From an uncultured beta proteobacterium (GTDB lineage: Bacteria; Pseudomonadota; Gammaproteobacteria; Burkholderiales; Burkholderiaceae_C), in NCBI GenBank assembly GCA_903853895.1, contig CAINUX010000167.1:1-63180 (forward strand): 63,180 nucleotides of DNA. Direction: 5' to 3'. Position 1 is the stretch's first letter, and every line of letters starts with the position of its first letter. The notes under the pieces were generated by a model that saw nothing but the letters and a program-made list of their open reading frames with translations, was not told where the DNA came from and ran no database searches. Positions 1 through 8,938 of the stretch are shown piece after piece. Made by a program: the position numbers and the translations under genes.

Positions 1-472
1 GCACACTGCGCAGCTCGGCCAGTGTCTTGTCTTTGCCAATCAGCGCGTACTGGTAGACCCAGCCCACGCCGGTGGCGTCCGGCCCGATCTGTGGCGTCAC
101 GCCCTTGGGCATGCGCCCCGAGGCAAAGTTCAGGTACTCCAGCACCCGCGAGCGGGCCCAGTAGATGTCGGTGCCGTCTTCAAAGATGATGTAGACAAAG
201 GACGCGCCAAAGAATGAGAAGCCGCGCACCACTTTCGACTTGGGCACCGACAGCATGGCCGTCGTCAGCGGATAGGTCACCTGGTCTTCCACGACCTGCG
301 GCGCCTGGCCGGGCACCTCGGTGTAGACGATGACCTGCACGTCGGACAGGTCGGGCAGCGCGTCAATCGGCGTGCGCAGCACGGCAAAGATGCCCGCCAT
401 CACGATGAATAGCGTGGCCAGCAGGACCAGGAAGCGGTTGCGGCCGGACCAGTCGATGATGTTCGCGAGCAT
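1..472 (-). CDS. cusA: CusA-type heavy-metal efflux RND transporter, N-terminal part (cut by window edge)
   Basis: Only the first ~157 codons are in the window; the gene runs off the left edge. The translation begins [20 protein letters not shown], the first membrane helix of HME-RND pumps, followed by the conserved stretch containing [11 protein letters not shown] and later [10 protein letters not shown]. The family is the inner-membrane proton antiporter of the CusCBA copper/silver (or CzcA-like) efflux complex. It starts 2 bases after the stop of cusB, so it is the last visible gene of a cusF-cusC-cusB-cusA operon. Metal specificity cannot be read from this fragment; copper/silver is inferred from the CusF domains next door. 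Confidence 0.9.
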   Translation of the reverse strand, partial: MLANIIDWSGRNRFLVLLATLFIVMAGIFAVLRTPIDALPDLSDVQVIVYTEVPGQAPQVVEDQVTYPLTTAMLSVPKSKVVRGFSFFGASFVYIIFEDGTDIYWARSRVLEYLNFASGRMPKGVTPQIGPDATGVGWVYQYALIGKDKTLAELRSV

Positions 473-474
473 GG

Positions 475-2043
475 CTATTTCTTCACACTGGTGATGACCC
501 ATTCACCGCTCTGGCGCTCGACAAACTCAACCGCAACCTTGGCGCCGGGCTGCAGGTCTTTCAGCAGCGCGGCATGGGCCAGCTTGAATTCCATGGTCAT
601 GGCCGGCCATTTGAGGCTGGCCACGGCGCCATGGCTCAGCGTGACTGCGTTGCCCTTGGCATCTACGCTGTCCACTACTCCCTCGGCATGGTGGCTGATG
701 GATGCTATTGATTTAGTAGCTTCTTGCTTAGTATCCACGAGGGCTGGAGCCGTATTTGATGCAGAACCAAAGCCGGCAAGCGCCGCCTTGAGGTTGCTCT
801 CGGCATCGATCAGGAAGTTGGCGGATGTCACCACCAGCTCGCCTTCCTTCACACCTTCGCGCACCACCACATGGTCGTCGCTGCGCTCACCCAGCGAGAC
901 AGGGCGGGGCTCAAAGCGCCCGGCGGCGAGCTGCACCAGCACGATCTGGCGCGTGCCGCTGTCGATCACCGCCGACACCGGAACCGTCAGCACCGGACCC
1001 TTTGCCGATACCGGCAACTCCACCTGCGCGAACATGGACGGCTTGAGCAGCAACCCCGGGTTGGCCAGCTCCACGCGCACCGGCACGGTACGGGTCTCCA
1101 TCTTTAACGTCGGGTAGACATAGGTGACCTTGCCCTCGAACAGCTTGTCGGGGTAGGCATTGATCTTGATGCTGGCCTTGCTGCCGTTTCGGACCAGACC
1201 GATGTCCTGCTCGGCCACATCGGCCACCACCCACACGGCCGAAAGGTCGGACACCTGGTACAGCGCCTCGCCGGGCATGAATCGCATACCCTGCACAGCC
1301 TTCTTCTCGGTCACGATGCCCGACACCGGCGAGCGAAAAGTCATGGTGCGCTTGCTCTCGCCAGAGGCCACCAAGGCCTTCACCTGCTCTTCGGAAATGT
1401 CCCAGTTCTTGAGCCGCTGCAAGGCCGACTCGACCAGCCGCGCCATGCCCAGCTGGGCCGGACTGTCCAAGCCCTTCAGCGATGCCACGCCCTGCGCCGC
1501 AATCGCATACTCGCGCTGCACCGACACCAGCTCCGGGCTATAGACCTCAAACAGCGGCTGTCCCTTGGCGACCGGCTGCCCGGTCACGTTGACATGCAGG
1601 CGCTCCACATAGCCTTCAAACTTGGGAGCGATCATGTAGATGCGCCGCTCATCGGTCTCCACGCGCCCTGCCGCGCGGATCGTGCGGTCCATGCTGCGCA
1701 GTTGGACAGCCTCGGTGCGCACACCGAGCTTTTGCACTTTGTCGGTACTGATCTTGATCTGGTTGCCGGTGGCTGGTTCATCGCCAGGCTCGGCGTCAAA
1801 CACGGCAATGTAATCCATGCCCATCGAGTCTTTTTTGGGCACCGGCGACGTATCCGCCAGGCCCATGGGGTTGCGGTAGTACAGCAGCTTCGGCGCTTTT
1901 TTGGCCGGCTCGGCGGTGCCCGTAGCAGGCATGGCCGCAACCGGCGCTGGCGCGGCCTTGCCGGATTGCCCCAGCCAATACCCACCCCCCACGGCAGCTG
2001 CCAGGGCAAGCGCCCCCACAGCGATGGCTGCACCGGATTTCAT
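475..2043 (-). CDS. cusB: CusB-type RND periplasmic adaptor with C-terminal CusF-like domain
   Basis: A 522-residue membrane-fusion adaptor that links the RND pump to the outer-membrane channel. It has an N-terminal hydrophobic anchor (residues 4-26), a heavy-metal-binding segment at about 54-78 (YYRNPMG ... DSMGMDY), and the HlyD-like barrel-sandwich and beta-barrel core. About residues 450-522 form a CusF-like metallochaperone domain with [10 protein letters not shown], keeping the Trp and Met ligands known from CusF. The linker at about 428-447 is encoded by a copy of a dispersed ~60-bp repeat read on its reverse strand. The ATG overlaps the cusC stop by 4 bases (ATGA), so translation is probably coupled. 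Confidence 0.93.
   Translation of the reverse strand: MKSGAAIAVGALALAAAVGGGYWLGQSGKAAPAPVAAMPATGTAEPAKKAPKLLYYRNPMGLADTSPVPKKDSMGMDYIAVFDAEPGDEPATGNQIKISTDKVQKLGVRTEAVQLRSMDRTIRAAGRVETDERRIYMIAPKFEGYVERLHVNVTGQPVAKGQPLFEVYSPELVSVQREYAIAAQGVASLKGLDSPAQLGMARLVESALQRLKNWDISEEQVKALVASGESKRTMTFRSPVSGIVTEKKAVQGMRFMPGEALYQVSDLSAVWVVADVAEQDIGLVRNGSKASIKINAYPDKLFEGKVTYVYPTLKMETRTVPVRVELANPGLLLKPSMFAQVELPVSAKGPVLTVPVSAVIDSGTRQIVLVQLAAGRFEPRPVSLGERSDDHVVVREGVKEGELVVTSANFLIDAESNLKAALAGFGSASNTAPALVDTKQEATKSIASISHHAEGVVDSVDAKGNAVTLSHGAVASLKWPAMTMEFKLAHAALLKDLQPGAKVAVEFVERQSGEWVITSVKK
701..762 (+). repeat. Dispersed ~60-bp repeat, copy A (inside cusB)
   Basis: The copy shows GCTATTGATTTAGTAGC, a variable middle, then TCCACGAGGGCTGGAGCC and an A/T-rich tail. 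It lies wholly inside the cusB reading frame (minus strand) and is translated as an Ala/Ser/Thr-rich linker, residues about 428-447, between the adaptor core and the CusF-like domain. Confidence 0.75.
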
Positions 2044-3314
2044 AAGTCTTCCCCTAGTAGCCGTTCTATGTCCGCGAGTCGCATCTGTGCGTCGACTTGC
2101 GCCTTGAGCTGATTCAGCTTGGCCTGGCGGATCTGGCGCTGCGCATCCAGTAGCGCGGCGAAATCTCCCTTGCCGTTCTCATAGCCCGCCAAGGCGGCGC
2201 GCCAAGTCAGATCAGTCTGCGGCAACAGGCTGTAGACCGCCAAATGCTCGGTCTGCCGGGCAGCCTCCAGCGCGCTGAGGTTGTCGGCCAGCTCGGCTAA
2301 CGCCTGGTTGGCCGCAGCCTCCTGGCGCGCGCGGGCGGCCGCCAGCATGGCCTCGGACTCGCGCTCCTGCGACTGCAAGGCACTGTCGCGGATCGGCAGG
2401 TTCACCTCCAGCATCAGGCCCCACTCCTTGACCGCGTTCTGGCGCTGCATGGCGCTGACACCCAACGTGAAGTCCGGATAGCGGCTCTTGTAGGCCAGGT
2501 CACGGGATTTCTCGGCAGACCGGACCCGCGCAGATTCCACAAAGAGTTGGGGGTTGGCACTGCGAAGCCGATCCGATAACGCAGCAAACTCCAGTTGGGA
2601 CGGCGCCGGCACAGCCCGCAAACCCTGGGGCACGGCCAGGGCCGCATCCGCCGGGCGCCCCAGCAGCAAGTTCAAGCGCGACTGGGTTTGCCGCCACTCG
2701 TTCGCCAGGGCTACCAGTTCGCCCCGCATGGCGGTGTGCTCCACGTGGATGCGGGTGATGTCCTGCTGGGCTGAGAGTCCTGTGGCATAGCGCACCTGCA
2801 ACACTTTCTCCAGTTGCAGCATCAGGTCCAACGATTCACCGACCAGGCGCTGGCTGCCCTGGATGAGATAGCGCTGGGCAAACACCGCCTTGATACGCGC
2901 GGCCAACTCTGACCAGGTTTGCCGGGCCCGCCCCTGCGCGCCGTCGGCCTCCAGTGTGGCGATGTCACGCTTGAGCGCACGCTTGCCGGACCATGGCAGG
3001 TCCTGCGTCAGCGTATAGGCGGTGGCACCCACATCGCTTGGCAGAACCGTTGCCCCCTGCTCGCCGCCCTTGGTGATGTCCTGCAGCTCCACCTTGAGCC
3101 GCGGGTCCATCAGTGCACCGGCCGGCAGCACCCGCTCGTTGGCCGCTTGTGCTTCGTGGCGCATGGCGCTGAATTCGGGGTTGCGCTCCCGGGCCAGTGC
3201 GAACAGGCTGTCCAATGTGCCACCCGGCACGGTTTCAGCTGGAGTCTGCGCCATGGCAGCAGCGGTCACAGCCAGGCTGGCCGCCAGCAAAAAAACGCGG
3301 AGCCTGGGTGTCAT
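2040..3314 (-). CDS. cusC: CusC/TolC-family outer-membrane efflux channel
   Basis: 424 residues from the ATG at 3314, chosen because it gives a signal peptide (MTPRLRVFLLAASLAVTAAA) and overlaps the cusF stop by ATGA. The body shows the long amphipathic helical repeats of TolC-family outer-membrane proteins, for example the LRVKV-like and ERESEAMLAAARARQEAA segments. In the complex it is the trimeric duct that takes metal ions from the CusBA assembly to the outside. It lies between cusF and cusB with overlapping ends on both sides. The open frame extends further upstream, but that part overlaps cusF and has no signal sequence. Confidence 0.9.
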   Translation of the reverse strand: MTPRLRVFLLAASLAVTAAAMAQTPAETVPGGTLDSLFALARERNPEFSAMRHEAQAANERVLPAGALMDPRLKVELQDITKGGEQGATVLPSDVGATAYTLTQDLPWSGKRALKRDIATLEADGAQGRARQTWSELAARIKAVFAQRYLIQGSQRLVGESLDLMLQLEKVLQVRYATGLSAQQDITRIHVEHTAMRGELVALANEWRQTQSRLNLLLGRPADAALAVPQGLRAVPAPSQLEFAALSDRLRSANPQLFVESARVRSAEKSRDLAYKSRYPDFTLGVSAMQRQNAVKEWGLMLEVNLPIRDSALQSQERESEAMLAAARARQEAAANQALAELADNLSALEAARQTEHLAVYSLLPQTDLTWRAALAGYENGKGDFAALLDAQRQIRQAKLNQLKAQVDAQMRLADIERLLGEDL

Positions 3315-3619
3315 TTTGCCAACGCAATGGCCGTAACCGTCAAGGTGCCATTGGGCATTTCGGCGCGGAACTTCACCTTGTCGCCGACCTTGACTGTACC
3401 CAGCAGCGCCGACGTGCTGGCCTTGAACACCATGGTCATGGCCGGCATGTCGAGATTTTGGATGGGACCGTGCGCCAGCGTGATGGTCTGCGCCTTTGAG
3501 TCCAACTTCTTGACTTCGCCGTCGGTCAGGGGCGTGGTGGTTTGCGCCCACGCGCCGCCCGCCAGCAGGGCACTGAGCCCCAATGCGAAAAGGGCTGAAA
3601 GGGCTCTGGAGAATGGCAT
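3311..3619 (-). CDS. cusF: CusF-like periplasmic copper/silver-binding protein
   Basis: About 102 residues starting at the ATG at 3619, which has an AGGA Shine-Dalgarno 8 bases upstream and gives a clean signal peptide (MPFSRALSALFALGLSALLA). The mature part is a single CusF OB-fold domain with an upstream His (LAHGPIQNLDMP) and the cluster MPAMTM. In E. coli CusF a Trp stacks on the metal at the position before the MTM cluster; here that position is Met (LDMPAMTM), while the copy fused to CusB keeps Trp. It is the first gene of the cus operon and lies just downstream of a CusR-like palindrome. A further in-frame start 7 codons upstream is less well placed. Confidence 0.88.
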   Translation of the reverse strand: MPFSRALSALFALGLSALLAGGAWAQTTTPLTDGEVKKLDSKAQTITLAHGPIQNLDMPAMTMVFKASTSALLGTVKVGDKVKFRAEMPNGTLTVTAIALAK

Positions 3620-3690
3620 GGTCGGTGTCCTCAGTTGCATTGCTGTGAAGCAGTCTAGTCCGCCAAAGCCGCCGCCCGGATGACGACTCC

Positions 3691-3706
3691 ATTACATTCC
3701 TGTCAT
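3691..3706 (-). promoter_or_regulatory. CusR/CopR-like operator upstream of cusF
   Basis: Read on the minus strand this is ATGACA, four bases (ggaa), then TGTAAT. The E. coli CusR box as I recall it is ATGACA-N4-TGTCAT, so spacing and 11 of 12 arm bases agree. It lies about 72 bases upstream of the cusF ATG, suitable for activation of the cus operon. A CusR-type response regulator and its kinase are encoded 20 kb away in this window (24443-27426). Function is inferred from the match. Confidence 0.6.
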
Positions 3707-3724
3707 GTAGCCTGCGGCATGGAC

Positions 3725-4927
3725 CTACTCCGACCGCAACGCCTCCACAGGGTCCAACTGCGCTGCGCTGCGGGCCGGCAGTACACCTGCAGCCAAGCCA
3801 ATGGCAATTGCAATACCCTCGGCCAACAGTACAAAGGTCAACGGTGTGTGCACCGGTAGCGCCGGTACTGCCAGGTGAATGACCTGGGCCAGGCCAAAGC
3901 CCAGCGCCAGGCCCATAACACCGCCAATGGCGGACAGGGTGACTGCTTCGCCCAGGAACAAGGCCAGGATGGTGCGCCGCGGCGCACCCAATGCCACCAT
4001 CAGGCCGATCTCGCCAGTGCGCTCACTCACCGCAATGGTCATGATGGTGACAATACCCACGCCCCCCACCAGCAGCGAGATGCTGCCCAACGCGCCAACT
4101 GCCATCGTCAAGATATCCAGAATATTGGACAACGTGCGCAGCATGTCCTCCTGCGTGGTGATGGTGAAGTCTTCCCGTCCGTGGCGCGCCAGCAGACTGC
4201 TCTTGACGGCCGCCACAATGGTGGCAGCGGGCACGCCCTCTTCATACGCCAGGTCGATCTTCATCATGCCGTCGCGGTTGTACAGCTCCAGCGCACGCGC
4301 GGTGGGAATGTAGGCCGCATCGTCCAGGTCCACACCGAGAAACTGACCCTTGGCCTCCAGCACCCCAATCACCCGAAACTGCAGATTGCCCACGCGCACC
4401 CGCGCGCCCAGCGGGTTGGCGCTGCCAAACAATTCCGACTTCAGCTTGGAGCCCAGCACCACAAAAGCACGCGCGTTCTCCAGCGCTTCGTCCGGCAAGA
4501 ACTGGCCGGTCTTGACCTTGATGCTGTAGACCTTGAGCATGTCGGCGCCTACGCCATTGACCGTGGTACGGCGGATGCGCCCATTGCCCCCCACTTCGGT
4601 GTTGCCCCAGACTCCGGCGGTCATGCCGGTCACGTAGGGCAGGCTGCGCAACATGCGCGCGTCGTCCAGCGTGAGCGGGCGAACGGAGGACGGAATGCCC
4701 GTGGGAGCCGGGCCCGAGGTTTTGACCTTGCCCGGTGAAATGCTGGCGATATTGGTGCCGAACTGCGTGAACTCGGCCAGCACAAAACGGTGAATCCCCT
4801 CTCCGATTGAGGTCAACAAAATCACCGATGCAATGCCCACGGCAATACCCAACAAGGTGAGGAAACTGCGAAGCCGCTGCGCGGTGACGGCGCGCAGGGC
4901 CAGGCGGGTAGCATCGGAGAACAACAT
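3725..4927 (-). CDS. MacB-like ABC transporter permease (second of two)
   Basis: 400 residues from the ATG at 4927 (MLFSDATRLALRAVTAQRLR). It has the MacB/LolCE permease layout: an N-terminal helix (LLGIAVGIASVILLTSIGEG), a large periplasmic MacB_PCD domain, and three C-terminal helices ending in ARSAAQLDPVEALRSE. It is distinct from, but paralogous to, the permease at 4932-6140, so the exporter probably contains a permease heterodimer. The gene begins 4 bases after its neighbour and belongs to the operon MFP-ATPase-permease-permease. The substrate is unknown; macrolides, peptides or lipids are all possible for this family. Confidence 0.9.
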   Translation of the reverse strand: MLFSDATRLALRAVTAQRLRSFLTLLGIAVGIASVILLTSIGEGIHRFVLAEFTQFGTNIASISPGKVKTSGPAPTGIPSSVRPLTLDDARMLRSLPYVTGMTAGVWGNTEVGGNGRIRRTTVNGVGADMLKVYSIKVKTGQFLPDEALENARAFVVLGSKLKSELFGSANPLGARVRVGNLQFRVIGVLEAKGQFLGVDLDDAAYIPTARALELYNRDGMMKIDLAYEEGVPAATIVAAVKSSLLARHGREDFTITTQEDMLRTLSNILDILTMAVGALGSISLLVGGVGIVTIMTIAVSERTGEIGLMVALGAPRRTILALFLGEAVTLSAIGGVMGLALGFGLAQVIHLAVPALPVHTPLTFVLLAEGIAIAIGLAAGVLPARSAAQLDPVEALRSE

Positions 4928-4931
4928 CGTG

Positions 4932-6140
4932 TTATCGCTTCGACAAGGCCTGCACCGGGTCCAGCTGCGCAGCGCGGCGCGCGGGCAGCACGCCAAACAG
5001 AATCCCCGTCACCAGTGCCGTAGCCAGACCAGCAAAAACCGCCCAGTCCGGGGGGTAGGCCGGAAACGTCGGGTACAGCTGGCGAATCAGCGCGGCCGCC
5101 AGTTGCCCCAGCACATAGCCCACCACGGCCCCGGCCAGCGACAGCATGGTGGCCTCGGTCAGGAACACCAGACGAATGCCACCGCCCGTGGCGCCCAGGG
5201 CCTTGAGCAGCCCAATCTCGGCTGTGCGCTGGCTCACCGAGACCAGCATCACGTTCATTACCAGAATGCCGGCTACGGCCAGGCTGATGGCGGCAATGCC
5301 CGCCACACCCAGCGTCAGCGCGCCCAGCAAGCGGTCGAAGGTCGCCAGCACGGCGTCCTGCGTAATCACCGTGACGTCCTGCTCGCCTTCGTGGCGCAGC
5401 CTGATGATGTCGGCCACCTGTGCCTTGGCGGCTTCAATGGCGTCGCGGCCATTGGCCTCGACCAGGATGCGAAACAGGGTGTTGCTGTTGAACATGGCCT
5501 GCGCCAGGGACACCGGTACAAACACCAACTCGTCGGTGTTCATGCTCAGGCCCTGTCCGCTCACCGCCAGCACACCCACAATGCGAAAGCGCCGGTCGCC
5601 AATGCGCACCAACTGACCCAACGCGGGTTCGCTGCCAAAGATCTCGTCGCGGACCTTGGCGCCGATCACGGCCTCACTGGCGCCACGACTCCAGTCTCCG
5701 GGTGCCAAGAAACGCCCCTGGGCCATGGCCATGCGGCGAATGTCCAGGTACTGTGAAACCGTGCCAGCAATCATCACTTCGCGCAGTTTTCCGCCGGCAC
5801 TGATCTCCGACGTGCCCACCGCCAAGGGCGCCACTTTGGCTACTGCGCTGGCACGTTGCAGCGCCTGCGCGTCATCAATGGTCAGGTCCCGCGTGGTGTT
5901 GGTGATGGCGTTCCCAGGGCTGAAACCACCGGTCTGCGAGCGCCCCGGCAACACAATCACCAGGTTGCTGCCCAAACTGGAGAACTCGTTCATCACATAG
6001 CGTCGGGCACCGTCGCCCAACGCCGTCAGCACCACTACCGCGGCCACGCCGATCGCCATGGCTAGTACCAGCAGCCCTGCACGCAGCGGGTTGCCGGTAG
6101 CGGCGTCCCGAGCGAAACGGATCAGGTCGGCGTAGCGCAT
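4932..6140 (-). CDS. MacB-like ABC transporter permease (first of two)
   Basis: 402 residues. N-terminal helix (LRAGLLVLAMAIGVAAVVVL), a periplasmic MacB_PCD-type domain, and three C-terminal helices with the family's typical ending ARRAAQLDPVQALSKR. The start at 6140 overlaps the 3' end of the ATPase gene by 19 bases, indicating tight coupling. Together with the ATPase (6122) and the membrane-fusion protein (6826) it forms a tripartite export system of the MacAB kind with ATPase and permease on separate chains, as in LolCDE and DevABC-type systems. Function beyond export is not evident. Confidence 0.9.
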   Translation of the reverse strand: MRYADLIRFARDAATGNPLRAGLLVLAMAIGVAAVVVLTALGDGARRYVMNEFSSLGSNLVIVLPGRSQTGGFSPGNAITNTTRDLTIDDAQALQRASAVAKVAPLAVGTSEISAGGKLREVMIAGTVSQYLDIRRMAMAQGRFLAPGDWSRGASEAVIGAKVRDEIFGSEPALGQLVRIGDRRFRIVGVLAVSGQGLSMNTDELVFVPVSLAQAMFNSNTLFRILVEANGRDAIEAAKAQVADIIRLRHEGEQDVTVITQDAVLATFDRLLGALTLGVAGIAAISLAVAGILVMNVMLVSVSQRTAEIGLLKALGATGGGIRLVFLTEATMLSLAGAVVGYVLGQLAAALIRQLYPTFPAYPPDWAVFAGLATALVTGILFGVLPARRAAQLDPVQALSKR

Positions 6141-6829
6141 CGCAGATCCTGCTTAACCGCACCATCTTCCATCAGCAACTGTCGATGTGCGCGTGCGCCC
6201 AACGCGCCGTCGTGGGTGACCATGATCAGTGTCACGCCGGTTGCGTTGAGCCCCTCCAGCAGGCGGATCACTTCCTCGCCGGTGGCGCGGTCCAGATTGC
6301 CGGTGGGCTCGTCCGCCAAAATCATGGCCGGCTGCATGATGGTGGCGCGGGCAATGGCTACGCGCTGGCGCTGGCCGCCCGAGAGTTCATCGGGCCGGTG
6401 GTCGGCGCGGTTCTCCAGTCCGTAGTCTTTGAGCGCCTGCCTGACACGCACCGCACGCTGTGCCGGAGCCAAGCCTGCCAGCACCATGGGCAGGGCAATG
6501 TTCTCTGCCGCCGTCAGGCGTGGCACCAAGTGGAAGCTTTGAAATACAAAGCCGATGCGCTGGCTGCGCACCCGCGCCTGCTCATCGGGCGACAGGGTGG
6601 TCACATCGCGTCCTTCCAGGCGGTACAGGCCCGTGTTCGGTCGGTCCAACAGGCCCAGCAAATTCAGTAGCGTGGATTTGCCCGAGCCAGATGGTCCCAT
6701 CACTGCCACATATTCGCCCGCCGCAATCGACAGATTCAGGTTGCGCAACGCGTGCACCTCGGAGTCGCCAAGGTGGAACACCCGCTCGATGCCGGCCAGC
6801 TCGATTTGCGCGGGACTGGAGGCACTCAT
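6122..6829 (-). CDS. ABC transporter ATP-binding protein (MacB/LolD type)
   Basis: 235 residues with every nucleotide-binding-domain motif: Walker A GPSGSGKST (about residue 46), Q-loop FVFQSFHLVPRLT, signature LSGGQRQRVAIARA, Walker B MILADEPTGNLD and an H-loop in LIMVTHD. The LD after the Walker B glutamate region is typical of the LolD/MacB subfamily, which drives mechanotransmission rather than classical transport. It overlaps the adaptor gene by ATGA and the downstream permease by 19 bases. It energises the two permeases encoded after it. Confidence 0.94.
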   Translation of the reverse strand: MSASSPAQIELAGIERVFHLGDSEVHALRNLNLSIAAGEYVAVMGPSGSGKSTLLNLLGLLDRPNTGLYRLEGRDVTTLSPDEQARVRSQRIGFVFQSFHLVPRLTAAENIALPMVLAGLAPAQRAVRVRQALKDYGLENRADHRPDELSGGQRQRVAIARATIMQPAMILADEPTGNLDRATGEEVIRLLEGLNATGVTLIMVTHDGALGARAHRQLLMEDGAVKQDLRCATPT

Positions 6830-7983
6830 TTCTTGGCTTTGTCGTCAACCACAAACGCCGCGCCGGGCTTGACGCCCTCGCGCTCAAGCGAGGTCACCAC
6901 CTTGTCACCGGCGGCCAAACCTTCGAGTATTTCGGTGAACTCCCAATTGGCCAGCCCGGTCTTGATCTTGCGCTCCTGCAGTGTGCCGTCGGCACCGGCC
7001 ACCAGCACGCGACCGCCTTCCTGCAACGCCGACGTCGGCACGCGCACCACACTGTCCCGAACAGCCAGCACCACTTCCACGTCGGCGCTGTAGCCGACCA
7101 GCAGATGTGGCGGCGATTTGTCGGTATCCAGTGTGGCCTCGATGTCCACGGTGCGGGCCTGTTTTTCGACCGCCGACACGTAGGGCGCAACCCGTTTGAC
7201 CTTGCCCGCGAACGACTGCTTGGGCAATGCGTCAAAACTGATGCGAACCACCTGCCCGGCGCTGATCTTGGGGGCGTCCACCTCGTCCATGGGCGCGCGC
7301 ACGTACAGGCAGGTGTCGTCGATCAGGTCAATGGCCGGGGGGGTGGGCACGCCGGGTGGCGAGGGCGTGGAGTACTCCCCCACCTCGCCCACGATCTTGG
7401 CCACGGTGCCGGCAAACGGCGCATACAGCACGGTGCGCTTTTGCTCCACGCGCGTGGCATTGACCCTGGCCTGCGTCTGGGCCACATCGGCTTTGGCGGC
7501 GTCACAGCCGGCCTGGCGGGCCTGGGCATCAGCACGGGCTTGTTCGTCCCGCGAGCCTGATACAAAGCCTTGCTTGAACAGGGAGGTCTGACGTTCGGCT
7601 TCGCGCTCGGCATTCGCGGCCACCGTGCACGCTTCCACCACCCGTTTGCGCGCCGTCTCCACCTGGGTCATGGCCAATGCGCTTTGGGCTTGCTGGTCGT
7701 CGTTCCACAGCTTCATCAGCAACTGGCCCTTCTGAACCTTGTCGCCCTCCTTGACGGCCAGCACCTCGATGCGCCCGCCCATGGTGGCCGACAGCTTGGT
7801 GCGCATACAGGCCTCAACCGTGCCGGCGCGGGTGTTGGCGATGCTGGACTCGACCTTGCCCTGGTCAATGGTGGCGAGCAGCACGGCAATGGGCTTGGGG
7901 CGCTTGGCCCACCAGACCGCTCCACCCAGCAGGCAGACAACAAGCAGGGCAAGCAACAGACGGCGGATCAGGGTGGCGGACAT
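6826..7983 (-). CDS. MacA/HlyD-family periplasmic adaptor of the ABC exporter
   Basis: 385 residues. N-terminal membrane anchor (RRLLLALLVVCLLGGAVWWA), then a barrel-sandwich hybrid interrupted by a long coiled coil (about residues 95-180, with ETARKRVVEACTVAANAERE) and a C-terminal beta-barrel and membrane-proximal domain. It is the first gene of the four-gene exporter operon. MacA-type adaptors stimulate the ATPase and dock to TolC, so the TolC homologue encoded by cusC or another copy elsewhere could be the outer channel; that pairing is not shown by the sequence. Confidence 0.9.
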   Translation of the reverse strand: MSATLIRRLLLALLVVCLLGGAVWWAKRPKPIAVLLATIDQGKVESSIANTRAGTVEACMRTKLSATMGGRIEVLAVKEGDKVQKGQLLMKLWNDDQQAQSALAMTQVETARKRVVEACTVAANAEREAERQTSLFKQGFVSGSRDEQARADAQARQAGCDAAKADVAQTQARVNATRVEQKRTVLYAPFAGTVAKIVGEVGEYSTPSPPGVPTPPAIDLIDDTCLYVRAPMDEVDAPKISAGQVVRISFDALPKQSFAGKVKRVAPYVSAVEKQARTVDIEATLDTDKSPPHLLVGYSADVEVVLAVRDSVVRVPTSALQEGGRVLVAGADGTLQERKIKTGLANWEFTEILEGLAAGDKVVTSLEREGVKPGAAFVVDDKAKK

Positions 7984-8100
7984 GCGGAAATCTTCAGGCG
8001 TGGTGGAGCGTCCATTCTAGGGCGCAGCCCCGCGGCCGACTTGACATGACGCAACCCCCGGGCACCAGAAAAGACTGCACCGCCCACGCATTGGAAGCAC

Positions 8101-8160
8101 AGATAGCTACTATATTTATAGCACTAAAATCAGTATTTACGAGGGCTACGGCCCAATTTC
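8101..8160 (+). repeat. Dispersed ~60-bp repeat, copy B
   Basis: The copy lies between the exporter adaptor start and the crotonase-family gene. It has the family layout: AGCTAC...TATAGC inverted repeat at the 5' end, a variable A/T-rich middle, then TTTACGAGGGCTACGGCC followed by a short T-rich end. Compare the copies at 701, 16441, 21515, 51578 and 59077 (plus) and at 30591 and 62811 (minus). Confidence 0.75.
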
Positions 8161-8173
8161 TCGTATGACCGGA

Positions 8174-8866
8174 TCACATCAGGCTGGTGGTCTTGTCCAG
8201 CGCAATGGCGGCGTCCAGCGCGTCCAGCAGTTCCTTGCGCACCTTGCGCTTGGTGTTTTTATGCGCTGCCATGTTGAGCTTCTTCAGCTGCTGGGCCACT
8301 TCGAGTGCCGTCGGCATCAACTGCTCAGGCGCAACCACCTGGTCCAAAAACCCGGCCTGCAGGGCACCCTGCGGTGTGAACATCTCGGCATTGATGACAG
8401 CGCGCGGGAAGGCTGGCTTGGTCAGCCGATCGCGCGCAATAGCGATGCCCACGTGGTGCATGGTCATGCCAATCTTGACTTCGTTAAGGCCGATGGTAAA
8501 TGGGCCTTCCACGCCGATGCGGTAGTCCGCCGACAGCAGCACAAAAGCACCCTTGGCCACGGCATGGCCAGTGCAGGCCACGATGATCGGTTGTGGGTGC
8601 GCCAGCATGCGCCGCGCCAGGGTCGAGCCTTCGGCCACCAAGTTGATGGCGTTCTGCGGGCCGGACATCATGACCTTGAGGTCGTAACCACCACTGAGAA
8701 TGCCGGGCTGGCCGGTGATGATGACCACCGCACCGGCGGCTTCCGCCTGGTCCAGGCCGTGGTTGAAATCAGCAATCAAATCGTGTGAAAAAGCGTTCAC
8801 TTTGCCGTTGTTCAGGGTCAAGGTGGCAACGCCGTCTTCCAGGCTGTAGCTAACCAGTTCGGTCAT
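8174..8866 (-). CDS. Crotonase/enoyl-CoA hydratase family protein
   Basis: 230 residues with the crotonase fold. The first strand region (VATLTLNNGKVNAFS) is followed by the oxyanion-hole segment SGGYDLKV and by ACTGHAVAKGAFVLLSADYR. It is slightly short for the superfamily (usually about 250-260). The glutamates that make classical hydratases active are not clearly present at the usual GHAxGGG position, where this protein has GHAVAKGAF, so the exact reaction (hydratase, isomerase or hydrolase on an acyl-CoA) is open. It lies 72 bases downstream of the NadR-like gene on the same strand; a shared transcript is possible but no functional link is visible. Confidence 0.8.
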   Translation of the reverse strand: MTELVSYSLEDGVATLTLNNGKVNAFSHDLIADFNHGLDQAEAAGAVVIITGQPGILSGGYDLKVMMSGPQNAINLVAEGSTLARRMLAHPQPIIVACTGHAVAKGAFVLLSADYRIGVEGPFTIGLNEVKIGMTMHHVGIAIARDRLTKPAFPRAVINAEMFTPQGALQAGFLDQVVAPEQLMPTALEVAQQLKKLNMAAHKNTKRKVRKELLDALDAAIALDKTTSLM

Positions 8867-8938
8867 GGTGGGGTTCCCGCTAAAAACAAGACGGTCAGTC
8901 TAACCGCAGCGAAGCCCGGCGGCCCGGGCAGGCTCCCC

